A program made the position numbers and the translations under genes. Positions 32,715 to 40,456 of a DNA stretch of 64,000 nt are shown here, one piece after another (position 1 is the first letter of the stretch; every line of letters begins with the position of its first letter). This stretch comes from CAYRYU01 sp964428355 (GTDB lineage Bacteria > Muiribacteriota > Ozemobacteria > Ozemobacterales > Ozemobacteraceae). The stretch lies in the NCBI GenBank assembly GCA_964428355.1, contig CAYRYU010000018.1, positions 17,520 to 81,519 of the forward strand, given 5' to 3'. The notes below the pieces were generated by a model. It saw nothing but the letters and a program-made list of their open reading frames with translations. It did not search any database and was not told the DNA's origin.

Positions 32715-33740
32715 GTGATTCGGAAACATATTCCCTGCTGTCTTTGCGGGGGAAAGGGAAATGACCTGATCGGTTCCGGGACGGATTTCGAGTATGGAAC
32801 GTCCACCGAGGAGTTTCCCGTCGTCCGGTGCATGACCTGCGGTTTGATCTTCCTGCAGGATAGGCCGGATACCTCCGAGTTCAAGACGATCTATCCCCGG
32901 AATTACTATTCCTATTCAACGGTCGAGAATGAGTTGCGCAACCCTTCCAACAAAAACTCGCTCGCGGCCCGTTTCCGAAAGTTCATGTACCAACGGAATT
33001 TCCGCAAGGTTCTCGATCTCCTTCCCGATTGCTCCCGGGCACCCTCGATCAGCATCCTGGATATCGGTTGCGGAGACGGAAGGCTTCTGAACTGGTTTCG
33101 GGAGATGGATCCGGTGAGGCACAAGACCTTCGGAATCGACAACGACGACAATGCCCGCCGGATCGTCGAGGGCAACGGGCACCATTTCATCATGGGAATG
33201 TTCGAGGAGCTGGAATGGACCGGTGACAAGTTCGACATCATAGTTTCGAATCACGTCATCGAGCATGTGGCGGATCCGGTCGCCTTCTGCCGTAAAGCCC
33301 GGGGGCTCCTGAGAGACGGGGGTATCTTCTCCTTCGATACTCCGAACGTCGATTCCTGGGACTGGAAACTCCTGAAAGAGAGGTTCTGGGGGGGATACCA
33401 CTTCCCCCGGCACTGGACGTTCTTTTCCCGGGAAACCGCAGAGGCCCTCCTCGGAAAGGCCGGAATGCAACTCGAGAACGTCTTGTACTATCCCAATCCC
33501 GTCTTCCACAACTGGTCCATCCACCATTTGTTGATCCACTCCCCCCGCTTCGGAGCGGTTAACCGGCTGAAACGCTTCCGACGGCGCGTGGAGGAGTTGT
33601 TCCCCCCGGTCCGGATCTTCCACAACAGTTTCCACTCGTTCTGCCTTCTGGCCGTTTTGACGGTTCTCGACAAGGTCGGGCAGATCCTTTTCCAGGGCCT
33701 TCCATCGAACATGAAGGTGATCGCCCGAGCAGGGAGATGA
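32715..33740 (+). CDS. SAM-dependent methyltransferase with N-terminal zinc-ribbon
   Basis: 341 residues from the GTG at 32715, preceded by GAGG at a 6-nt spacing; a GTG at 32703 is also in frame. The start has a CCLCGG...CMTCG pair of CxxC motifs, then a class I methyltransferase core with ILDIGCGDGRLLNWF (motif I) and IIVSNHVIEHVADP. This layout is common in methyltransferases acting on sugars or surface glycans. The radical SAM gene downstream overlaps the stop by 4 bp, so they are translationally coupled and may act in one pathway. Confidence 0.85.
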   Translation: MIRKHIPCCLCGGKGNDLIGSGTDFEYGTSTEEFPVVRCMTCGLIFLQDRPDTSEFKTIYPRNYYSYSTVENELRNPSNKNSLAARFRKFMYQRNFRKVLDLLPDCSRAPSISILDIGCGDGRLLNWFREMDPVRHKTFGIDNDDNARRIVEGNGHHFIMGMFEELEWTGDKFDIIVSNHVIEHVADPVAFCRKARGLLRDGGIFSFDTPNVDSWDWKLLKERFWGGYHFPRHWTFFSRETAEALLGKAGMQLENVLYYPNPVFHNWSIHHLLIHSPRFGAVNRLKRFRRRVEELFPPVRIFHNSFHSFCLLAVLTVLDKVGQILFQGLPSNMKVIARAGR

Positions 33741-34867
33741 CTATGGCATCAGAGATCCCGGGTTCCGGGAAAGACGTCCGTTCCGCTGAAAAATCGGCCA
33801 GCCGTTTTCTAACTTCATTCCTTTACAACTTTTCGTACATTTTCAACCCCGGGAAACCTTTGATGATGATGCGGGTTGCCCGCAACCTGCTTGCCGCGAA
33901 CCTCCTCCGCCGTCCCCGTCCCAGGACGCTGGACCTGAACATCACCAATCAATGCAACCTGAGATGCGAACACTGTTTTGCCGAATCCTTCAATCTGAAG
34001 GCTGGAACGCAACCTCTTCTCGGGATCCCTGATTATCGCCGGGTCGCCGCCCAGGCGATCAACATGGGATTCACCTCCTTCACGGTGACCGGCGGAGAGC
34101 CATTCGTCGATGACCGGATTTTCGACATCATACGTGCGATTTCTCCCCGAAAGGTGTGGGTCGCCTGCGCTACCAACGGGACCATGACCGACGGGGAAAC
34201 CCTTCGGAAGGCGAAAACCGCGGGCCTCGACGCAATCTACGTGAGCATCGATTCGATGGACCCCGCCCGTCACGATCGGTTCCGGGGAGGAGTCCCCGGG
34301 ACCCTGGACAGAGCGCTGAAGACGATCGATCTGGCGGTCGAGGCCGGTCTCAAAGTGGCCATAAACACGACGATAACGCGTTTCGATCTGAAAGATCCGA
34401 ACTTCGCGGGAATCATATCATTTGCAGAGCGGCGGGGGTTTCTGGTGCTTCTGAACCTCGCAGCCCCCGCCGGAAAATGGATGAAAAGGGAGGAACTCTA
34501 CTTCACCGATGAAGATTCCCTCGAGTTGCTGGGGATTCTTCGCCGGCATCCCCATGTCAGGACCGACATGGAGGCGAATTACCTTGAATGGGGCTGTCCC
34601 AGCTTCAAGGAACGACTCTATATCACGGCATTCGGGGATGTTCTTCCCTGCCCGTTCATCCATATCTCATTCGGGAACGTCAGGGATGCCCCCCTGAAGG
34701 ACCTGATCGCGAAAGCCCGCCGGAATCCCTGGTTCGCAACCTACCAGCCGCTCTGTCTGGCGTCGCAGGACCTCCGGTTCATCAGGAAGTACATCTATCG
34801 CACCTTCGGCCGGAAAACCATCCCCGTTCCCGCCGATGAGATCTTCGGGGGAGCCGGAACCGACTGA
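33737..34867 (+). CDS. Radical SAM protein
   Basis: 376 residues. The cluster motif C73-x3-C77-x2-C80 sits in LNITNQCNLRCEHCFAES, followed by TVTGGEPFVDD. The C-terminal part has WGCPSF and LPCPFIHISFGNVRD, a truncated SPASM-like Cys arrangement that may hold a second cluster. Such proteins make radicals from SAM to modify peptides or small molecules. The start ATG overlaps the methyltransferase stop (ATGA). The substrate cannot be inferred from the sequence; peptide or sugar maturation with the methyltransferase is possible. Confidence 0.85.
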   Translation: MTMASEIPGSGKDVRSAEKSASRFLTSFLYNFSYIFNPGKPLMMMRVARNLLAANLLRRPRPRTLDLNITNQCNLRCEHCFAESFNLKAGTQPLLGIPDYRRVAAQAINMGFTSFTVTGGEPFVDDRIFDIIRAISPRKVWVACATNGTMTDGETLRKAKTAGLDAIYVSIDSMDPARHDRFRGGVPGTLDRALKTIDLAVEAGLKVAINTTITRFDLKDPNFAGIISFAERRGFLVLLNLAAPAGKWMKREELYFTDEDSLELLGILRRHPHVRTDMEANYLEWGCPSFKERLYITAFGDVLPCPFIHISFGNVRDAPLKDLIAKARRNPWFATYQPLCLASQDLRFIRKYIYRTFGRKTIPVPADEIFGGAGTD

Positions 34868-34883
34868 CAGTGCGGGGGAGGCC

Positions 34884-35447
34884 TCATTTCCCGCGGGGAA
34901 GGAATGCTTCGATGGCGGTTTCGGCAGTCGGGGCGGCGGTGACAAGGTCGAGGTTTTCGGGGCGGATGGTTCCCGAGTCGGCTCCGTGGCGAAGCATTGC
35001 CAGGAGAGGGGCGAAGAACCCGTCGACATCGAGCAGCACGATGGGCTTGCCGTGTATGCCGAGCTGCTTGAGGGCGAGGATGTCGAAAAACTCGTCGAAA
35101 GTCCCTATTCCCCCGGGTAGGACGGCAAATCCGCCCGAGAGCTCGGCCATCTTCGCCTTCCTTTGTTGCAGGTTTTCCACCACCACGGTTTCATCCTGTC
35201 TGGGGTTTCCAATCCCCTTCTCCACGAAAAACCGGGGAATGACCCCGATAACCTTGCCCCCTGCCGCCTGATGGCCTTCCGCCACGATCCGCATCAGGCC
35301 GCATGTCGTCCCCCCGTAGACCAGGGAGATACCCTCGCGCGCGAGCCCTTGGGCGAATTTGAGGCATTCCCGGGTGATCGGCTCCGGAAGACCGGAACTC
35401 GAGGAACAGAAGATACATACACGATTGGGGACAAGGGACTCTTTCAT
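34884..35447 (-). CDS. LOG-family protein (cytokinin riboside 5'-monophosphate phosphoribohydrolase-like)
   Basis: 187 residues with the family signature PGGIGTFDEFF and an N-terminal nucleotide-binding VCIFCSSS, with LVYGGTTCGLM. LOG proteins cleave nucleoside 5'-monophosphates to base and ribose phosphate. The gene lies 10 nt downstream of the polyphosphate kinase gene in the same direction. It converges with the radical SAM gene. Confidence 0.88.
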   Translation of the reverse strand: MKESLVPNRVCIFCSSSSGLPEPITRECLKFAQGLAREGISLVYGGTTCGLMRIVAEGHQAAGGKVIGVIPRFFVEKGIGNPRQDETVVVENLQQRKAKMAELSGGFAVLPGGIGTFDEFFDILALKQLGIHGKPIVLLDVDGFFAPLLAMLRHGADSGTIRPENLDLVTAAPTAETAIEAFLPRGK

Positions 35448-35457
35448 GGGGGTTTTC

Positions 35458-37680
35458 TCAAGACTTCTTCTTCAGCTTTTTCCGCATCGGCTTGAGACGT
35501 ACCCGGTCATCGGTCATCCCGGCTCCGAGGGCCACAGCCATCAAAGCCCTGTGGCTTCCGCGGGCCTCCGGCCCGGTGCTTCCCGGTTTGGGCTGTCGTT
35601 GGGTATAGGACCCGTCGGGCAGCATGTCCCAAGCCTGGCGCTGGTCGTTGAGCATGATGCCGAAGATTTCCCACAAGCGGGCTTTGGCTGTAACATCCTC
35701 GATCGGGGAAATCACCTCGACACGGTAACAGAGGTTGCGGGTCATGAGATCTGCCGACCCTATCAGGAACAGTCCTTTGAGAGGGTTCTCCTCTCCGTCG
35801 GCGAAATGGAAGATCCGGGAATGTTCGAGAAAGCGGCCGATGACCGAAATCACCCGGATCGTCTGGCTCAATCCCGGGATTCCCGGTCGGAGGCAACAGA
35901 ACCCCCTGACGATCAGATCGACGGGAATTCCCGCCTGGGAAGCCCGATAGAAAGCCTGGATCACGTCCTTGTCCTCGAGGGAGTTCATCTTGGCGATGAT
36001 CCGGGCCGGCTTTCCGGCCTTCTTGTTGGCGATCTCCTTTTCCACGAGCTCGATGAATCGGCTCTTCATCGTGTACGGTGCCACGAGAAGCTTCTTGTAT
36101 TCCTTCTTGAGCGAACGCCCGGTCAGGAAGTGGAAAAGGTCGAGGAGGTCGGTGGTTATCGCGGGGCTGCATGTGAGCAGGCTCAGGTCGGTGTAAAGCC
36201 TCGCGGTCTGGGAATGATAGTTCCCGGTTCCGATGTGGGCATAGCACCGGACTCCATCAGGTTCCCGCCGGATGACCAGGGCGGTCTTGGCATGCGTCTT
36301 CAGGCCGACAAGCCCGTAAACGACGTGGACTCCCACGCTTTCCAGCGCTTGCGCGAGCTGGATATTCCGCTCCTCGTCGAACCTGGCTTTCAGCTCCACC
36401 AGGGCAACCACCTGCTTCCCTGCCTCCGCGGCCCTTATGAGAGGCTGGATGAAAGGACTGTCCGCGCCGGTGCGATACAAAGTGATCTTGATCGCGAGAA
36501 CGTTGGGATCATCCGCCGCGGTCCGGACGAACCGTTCCACGCTGTTGTGGAAACTTTCGTACGGATGGTGGAAGAACATGTCCCTTTTCCGGATCATGGC
36601 GAAAAGGTCCGCCTCCTCGTCCTGGAGGATTTTGGGGGTCTGGGGAAGCCAGGGATCATTCTTGAGCGCGGGGAAAGGCAGGGCTGCGATTTCCCTTATC
36701 GCGGTGAAATCCATCATTTCGGGAAGTTCGAAACAGTCCTCCTCTTTCAACTCCATCACCTGAAGGAGAAGATTCAGGATGTCGGGATCAGGATTCGCTC
36801 CGTATTCGAGGCGGATCACGCGTTCGAACTTTCGTTGCCTGAGTTCCTCCTCCATCAGGTCGAGGAGGTCTTCCGCAGCCTCTTCGTCGCGTTCAACCTG
36901 CGCATTTCGCGAGATCCGGAAGCCCATGACATTCTGGATCTTCATCCCGGGGAAGAGAGCGGGAAGGGAGTTCGAGACGAGGTCCATCAGGGTGACGTAG
37001 ACGAACCTTTGCCCGATCTTGTCGCTGTCGATGAGAACATACTGTTCGAGGACGGGGGGGACCTTGATCCTGGCAAAGAACTTCTCGCCGGTTTCGGGGT
37101 TCTTGAGAGTTATTCCCAGAGAGGTCGAGAGATTCGAGATGAACGGAAACGGATGCCCGGGGTCGACGGATAGGGGGGTGAGTACGGGAAAGATCCTTTG
37201 GAGAAAGATTTCATCGGCTTTCTTCCTGAGGTCTTCCTTAAGTTTCTTGTAAGGAATAATCATGATCCCGTTCTTTTCCAGCTCGGGAAGGATGGACTTC
37301 GAGAAGATCCGGAACTGGGACCCAATCTGCTCCTTGATCTTGCTCCGCAGGGCGGAAAATAGCTGGGAAGGCGTGACCCGGTCCGGATTGGGTGACCGGA
37401 CACCGGCTTCCATCTGCCTCTTGAGGAGTCCGATCCGCTTCATCACGAATTCGTCCAGATTCGAGGAGAAGATCGCCAGGAAGTTCACGCGTTCGAGCAG
37501 CGGATTGCGTTCGTCCGCAGCTTCGTTCAGGACCCGGCCGTTGAACTCCAGCCAGGCCTGGTCCCGGTACAAAAACCTCTCGCCTGCCGGAACCGGGGGC
37601 TTTCTTTCCTGACTGCCTTTCGGCTCCGGGGCTTTCCCTGGGGCCTTTCCAGAGTCGCCGCTTTTCTTAGCTACTGCCAT
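35458..37680 (-). CDS. ppk1: Polyphosphate kinase 1
   Basis: 740 residues with all four PPK1 domains: FLYRDQAWLEFNGRVLNEA at the start, HPYESF, and phospholipase D-type catalytic regions with RCYAHIGTGNYHSQTARLY (autophosphorylated His) and ARIIAKMNSLEDKDVI. The enzyme reversibly transfers the gamma-phosphate of ATP to polyphosphate at the inner membrane. The N terminus carries an extra low-complexity Lys/Pro-rich stretch of about 30 residues. The start has GGGAGG upstream and a likely sigma-70-type promoter 66-96 nt away. The LOG gene follows. Confidence 0.93.
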   Translation of the reverse strand: MAVAKKSGDSGKAPGKAPEPKGSQERKPPVPAGERFLYRDQAWLEFNGRVLNEAADERNPLLERVNFLAIFSSNLDEFVMKRIGLLKRQMEAGVRSPNPDRVTPSQLFSALRSKIKEQIGSQFRIFSKSILPELEKNGIMIIPYKKLKEDLRKKADEIFLQRIFPVLTPLSVDPGHPFPFISNLSTSLGITLKNPETGEKFFARIKVPPVLEQYVLIDSDKIGQRFVYVTLMDLVSNSLPALFPGMKIQNVMGFRISRNAQVERDEEAAEDLLDLMEEELRQRKFERVIRLEYGANPDPDILNLLLQVMELKEEDCFELPEMMDFTAIREIAALPFPALKNDPWLPQTPKILQDEEADLFAMIRKRDMFFHHPYESFHNSVERFVRTAADDPNVLAIKITLYRTGADSPFIQPLIRAAEAGKQVVALVELKARFDEERNIQLAQALESVGVHVVYGLVGLKTHAKTALVIRREPDGVRCYAHIGTGNYHSQTARLYTDLSLLTCSPAITTDLLDLFHFLTGRSLKKEYKKLLVAPYTMKSRFIELVEKEIANKKAGKPARIIAKMNSLEDKDVIQAFYRASQAGIPVDLIVRGFCCLRPGIPGLSQTIRVISVIGRFLEHSRIFHFADGEENPLKGLFLIGSADLMTRNLCYRVEVISPIEDVTAKARLWEIFGIMLNDQRQAWDMLPDGSYTQRQPKPGSTGPEARGSHRALMAVALGAGMTDDRVRLKPMRKKLKKKS

Positions 37681-37745
37681 GCTGGCCTCCCAATACCGCC
37701 GGGCCTACGCCCTGTGCTCCACCTGTGTACCATTTGAGGTTCCAG

Positions 37746-37776
37746 ATTATATCACATCGCTGTAACCACCACCCAA
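37746..37776 (-). promoter_or_regulatory. Possible housekeeping promoter of ppk1
   Basis: Minus strand: TTGGGT, 19-nt spacer, then a perfect TATAAT. The spacer is slightly long. It lies after the terminator of the candidate small RNA, so ppk1 does not need read-through. Confidence 0.45.
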
Positions 37777-37796
37777 CTTCGGAGACCGATTCCGGG

Positions 37797-37825
37797 AAAA
37801 AAAATAGGCCGGTTGGTACCGGCCT
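37797..37825 (-). terminator. Terminator of the candidate small RNA
   Basis: Minus strand: a perfect 7-bp stem (AGGCCGG with CCGGCCT) with a TACCAA loop, then A and eight T residues. Confidence 0.85.
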
Positions 37826-37962
37826 GAAAAATAAGGAGGCAAACAAATCCACTCCCCTTTTCGTCCGAAAGCGATGTTTCCTTAACGATTTTTGAGATTT
37901 CCTCTACGTACATGGACGGACATCGACAAACCTTGGTGCCTCCAACCGATCGCTCCCGACCA
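37797..37962 (-). ncRNA. Candidate small RNA or leader RNA
   Basis: A stretch of about 165 nt is framed by an ECF-like promoter at its 5' end and a strong terminator at its 3' end, with no normal gene between. Just before the terminator is CCTCCTTA, the complement of a ribosome binding site, which would be well placed to pair with mRNA starts such as the AAGGAGG before the coiled-coil protein gene. It also holds a 13-codon frame (37882-37923) with AAGG before its ATG. RNA function is an inference from layout only. Confidence 0.4.
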
Positions 37963-37968
37963 ATACCG

Positions 37969-37995
37969 TACGAAAAAAAGGCCCGAAAAAGTTGC
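37969..37995 (-). promoter_or_regulatory. Possible ECF-like promoter before the candidate small RNA
   Basis: Minus-strand GCAAC, 17-nt spacer, TCGTA. It shares the T-rich spacer and TTCGTA end of the four better sites, but has one -35 mismatch and a longer spacer. Confidence 0.4.
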
Positions 37996-38027
37996 CGCCA
38001 GTTGGTATTAGGTGAGAAAATCACCAC

Positions 38028-38912
38028 ATGTCCCCCATCCGATACATGCCCCCGAATTCATTCCCCCCTGAAATGAACATGGCCATCGACGAAGCGTTAT
38101 TCAGTTCGGTCGTTCAAGGCCGAAGTGCGGGGCATTTCAGGGTGTACCGATGGGAGCCCCATTCCCTGTCCTTCGGGTTTTTCCAGAAGATCGAGCGGAT
38201 CCTGGACATCGGCAGGATTCCAGGGTCGGGAATCGGGGTCGTCCGCCGGATGACCGGCGGGAAGATGGTTTTCCACGCCAGGGAGTGGACCTTTTCCCTC
38301 TGCCTTCCCATGGGGTTCATCTCTTCATTGTGCAACCCCAACCCAACCTTCCTCGAAATCTTCCTCAGGATGATGCAACCACTCCTTGAAGGTCTGAATT
38401 CCCTCGGGCTCCCTGTCCGGTTCGGACGTTCCGGGATGGTGACGTTCCGGGGGGCCCCAAGCCCCGATTCCACCCGAAAAGGTGGCCATTCCGGGGTGAA
38501 CTGCTTCTCGTCCGCCGCGGGACATTCCGTCTTCCTGGGGGAAAGAAAGCTGATCGGATCTGCGGGAATCTGCCGGAATGGAGTCTTCTCTATTCACGGA
38601 TCGATCCCGATCTCAAAGATCGGCTTTCCACAAGGAGTTTTCCTTGCCGGGGTTGACCCTGAACCTGAGCTAGGAATGGCTTTCTTAGAAGATTCTCTCT
38701 CAACAACCGAAATTGAAAAGGTCCCCCGCGTGCTTGCATCGGCCATCGGGATGTCCCTTGGCGTGGAGTGCATCCCCGCATCCCTGGACCCCCAGGAGGA
38801 AAGATGTGCCGGGATTCTTGCAAGGGAAAAATATTCCCATCTCGATTGGAACAAGACAAGGCCCGAGGTTTGGGATGACCTGGCAAAAGGCTTGGAAAAA
38901 CCCGTTTGCTGA
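38028..38912 (+). CDS. Lipoate-protein ligase A-family protein
   Basis: 294 residues of the BPL/LplA/LipB fold. The ligase motif reads VVRRMTGGKMVFHAREWTFSL (family form RRxSGGGAVxHD), and later come GERKLIGSAGICRNGVFSIHGSI, with the conserved Lys and the GSA...HGS motif. These enzymes attach lipoate or a related acyl group to carrier proteins, or activate it with ATP. Length fits a single-domain ligase without the LplA C-terminal domain. Octanoyltransferase (LipM-type) activity is possible. The DUF5071 gene starts 7 nt after the stop. Confidence 0.8.
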   Translation: MSPIRYMPPNSFPPEMNMAIDEALFSSVVQGRSAGHFRVYRWEPHSLSFGFFQKIERILDIGRIPGSGIGVVRRMTGGKMVFHAREWTFSLCLPMGFISSLCNPNPTFLEIFLRMMQPLLEGLNSLGLPVRFGRSGMVTFRGAPSPDSTRKGGHSGVNCFSSAAGHSVFLGERKLIGSAGICRNGVFSIHGSIPISKIGFPQGVFLAGVDPEPELGMAFLEDSLSTTEIEKVPRVLASAIGMSLGVECIPASLDPQEERCAGILAREKYSHLDWNKTRPEVWDDLAKGLEKPVC

Positions 38913-38919
38913 GGGGAAC

Positions 38920-39300
38920 ATGAGGATCATTCCAAAGGACAAGTTCGACTTCGAAGCTTGTGAAAGGTTGGACAGGGCTTCCGATGATGAGGTCCAGAGA
39001 CACCTTCCCCAGCTCCTCGAGTGGCTTCAGGATATCAATTGGCCGGTTGCGCCCCGGATAGTGAGGCGGCTCAGCAGTATGGGGGACAGGCTCGTCGAGC
39101 CGGTAAAAGCGATATTGCGGGGAGACGACGGGATGTGGAAATACTGGATCATCTCGATGCTCGTTTCCGTTTCGGGGGAAACCGTAATTGTTGCGCTTGA
39201 AGGGGAGCTTTCGCGGCTGGTGGCTCATCCGTCAGAGAACGACGTTCGGGATGAGGTGGATATCGCGGCAAAAGAGTTGTTGGCCAGGGACAAAAGGTGA
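38920..39300 (+). CDS. Small DUF5071-like helical protein
   Basis: 126 residues from the ATG at 38920, whose GAGGGG ribosome binding site overlaps the previous stop codon. The sequence RIIPKDKFDFEAC, LLEWLQDINWPVAPRIV and MWKYWIISMLV match the DUF5071 family as I remember it. It is a short HEAT-like helical protein of unknown role, usually cytoplasmic. Translation is probably coupled to the ligase gene. Confidence 0.75.
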   Translation: MRIIPKDKFDFEACERLDRASDDEVQRHLPQLLEWLQDINWPVAPRIVRRLSSMGDRLVEPVKAILRGDDGMWKYWIISMLVSVSGETVIVALEGELSRLVAHPSENDVRDEVDIAAKELLARDKR

Positions 39301-39404
39301 AACCAGGCTTTCTGGCCTTTGGAGGAAATCTCGGGACCTGGGACGACCCTCGGATGTAAAAGGTCCATCGGATTGCCTTGGCGGAAAAGAAGGGTGACGA
39401 AAGA

Positions 39405-40148
39405 ATGTCGGTGTTTCCCAAAACAGGGTTTTTCATTCTGATCCTCTTGCTGGGTGCTGCGCTGATCTTGGGATTCCCCACCTTCTTTCTTTTGAAGGGT
39501 GGCCCGAAACGGGATGAGGAGTGGTCACGTGAATCGATTCTCAAACTTCTCGTGGTGCCGTTCTTCCTCTCGCTTCTTCTGGTGGCATTCTATTGCGAGT
39601 TCCAGATCAGGAATTTCCAGAAGGCAATTGAACTGGTGACAACTGTCGGGATCGGATGTCTCGTACTGATGCTTCCTGCTGCGGTCATCATCCGATTTCT
39701 CAGGCGATCTGGAATTGGGGGCAAGATGGTGTTCTACGTCATCCCCGTTTTGGGAGTTTTCGGGGGATTTTTTTCCGTCGTCTACCCCGATCTTGTCAAG
39801 CATGGATTGGATCTGAACCGCGGAAGCCAGGCCCGGGAAAAAGCCTGCTTCAGCAATATGAGAACCATCCTGGGCGCGATCGAATCCTTTGGAATGGGTC
39901 ACGGTTTTCCCGAGTGCCCGGTTCCCGGGCCGGTTCCATTTGACCAGTTGATGAAGGGTGGGGTTTTGAAGGAGATACCCGTTTGCGATGATTGTGAGCG
40001 AACCAGGAAGGGGGTGGGATATTGGACCCGAAAACGGAAGACCGATTCCTCACTTCCTCCGGAAACTCTCGAGCCGGGTCCGACGATGAAACTTCCCGAC
40101 GATTTCGAGGTCTTCTGCCCATTTCATGGGGCGGTTCCAGGGAAGTAA
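39405..40148 (+). CDS. Membrane protein with pseudopilin-like tail
   Basis: 247 residues from the ATG at 39405; an in-frame TTG at 39378 is less likely. Four hydrophobic segments fill the first 140 residues (FFILILLLGAALILGFPTFFLL and three more). The C-terminal part starts with ACFSNMRTILGAIESFGM, which resembles the first soluble helix of type II pseudopilins (N-M-R-x-I-x-x-A-x-E), and holds Cys pairs (CDDCERT). The function is unknown. Confidence 0.6.
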   Translation: MSVFPKTGFFILILLLGAALILGFPTFFLLKGGPKRDEEWSRESILKLLVVPFFLSLLLVAFYCEFQIRNFQKAIELVTTVGIGCLVLMLPAAVIIRFLRRSGIGGKMVFYVIPVLGVFGGFFSVVYPDLVKHGLDLNRGSQAREKACFSNMRTILGAIESFGMGHGFPECPVPGPVPFDQLMKGGVLKEIPVCDDCERTRKGVGYWTRKRKTDSSLPPETLEPGPTMKLPDDFEVFCPFHGAVPGK

Positions 40149-40198
40149 TCTCCATCCGCTTCAGATTAGTAGGCTGAGGCAAGGATGCTGCCAAAAAA

Positions 40199-40296
40199 TG
40201 CCGCAGAGCCGGAGAGAACACAGAGAAAGCCAGGGGGGGCGAAAAGGGGAAACAACACCTGTCGGTTTCATCGACAACCTCTGTGTCTCCGTGGCA
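40199..40296. repeat. Intergenic inverted repeat, CCACAGAG family
   Basis: Left arm TGCCGCAGAGCCGGAGAGAA (continuing into CACAGAG) and right arm ACCTCTGTGTCTCCGTGGCA form an imperfect long hairpin. It belongs to the family at 10784-11052. The surrounding 308-nt gap before the next gene holds nothing else clear apart from an AT-rich stretch just before its start. Confidence 0.7.
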
Positions 40297-40456
40297 ACCC
40301 TATCTGCAAACCTGCTATGGTGTCCAAAAATGTCGGAATCCGGAGGGGGATCAGGGATTAACCTGCGGAATTGGAGTTTCCCGCTCATTCTTTTGTTGAA
40401 ATATTCCGGGAATTTGTTTATTCTTTTCTTCCTGAGAAAAAAAGGGATATGAGGGC

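Noticed and set aside
33815..33840. ECF-like CTAAC...TCGTA on the plus strand
   Set aside because: The spacer is 19 nt, the -35 mismatches and the site is inside the radical SAM gene.
35359..37173. A 604-codon plus-strand frame opposite ppk1
   Set aside because: It is antisense to a clear PPK1 sequence, with no recognisable domain.
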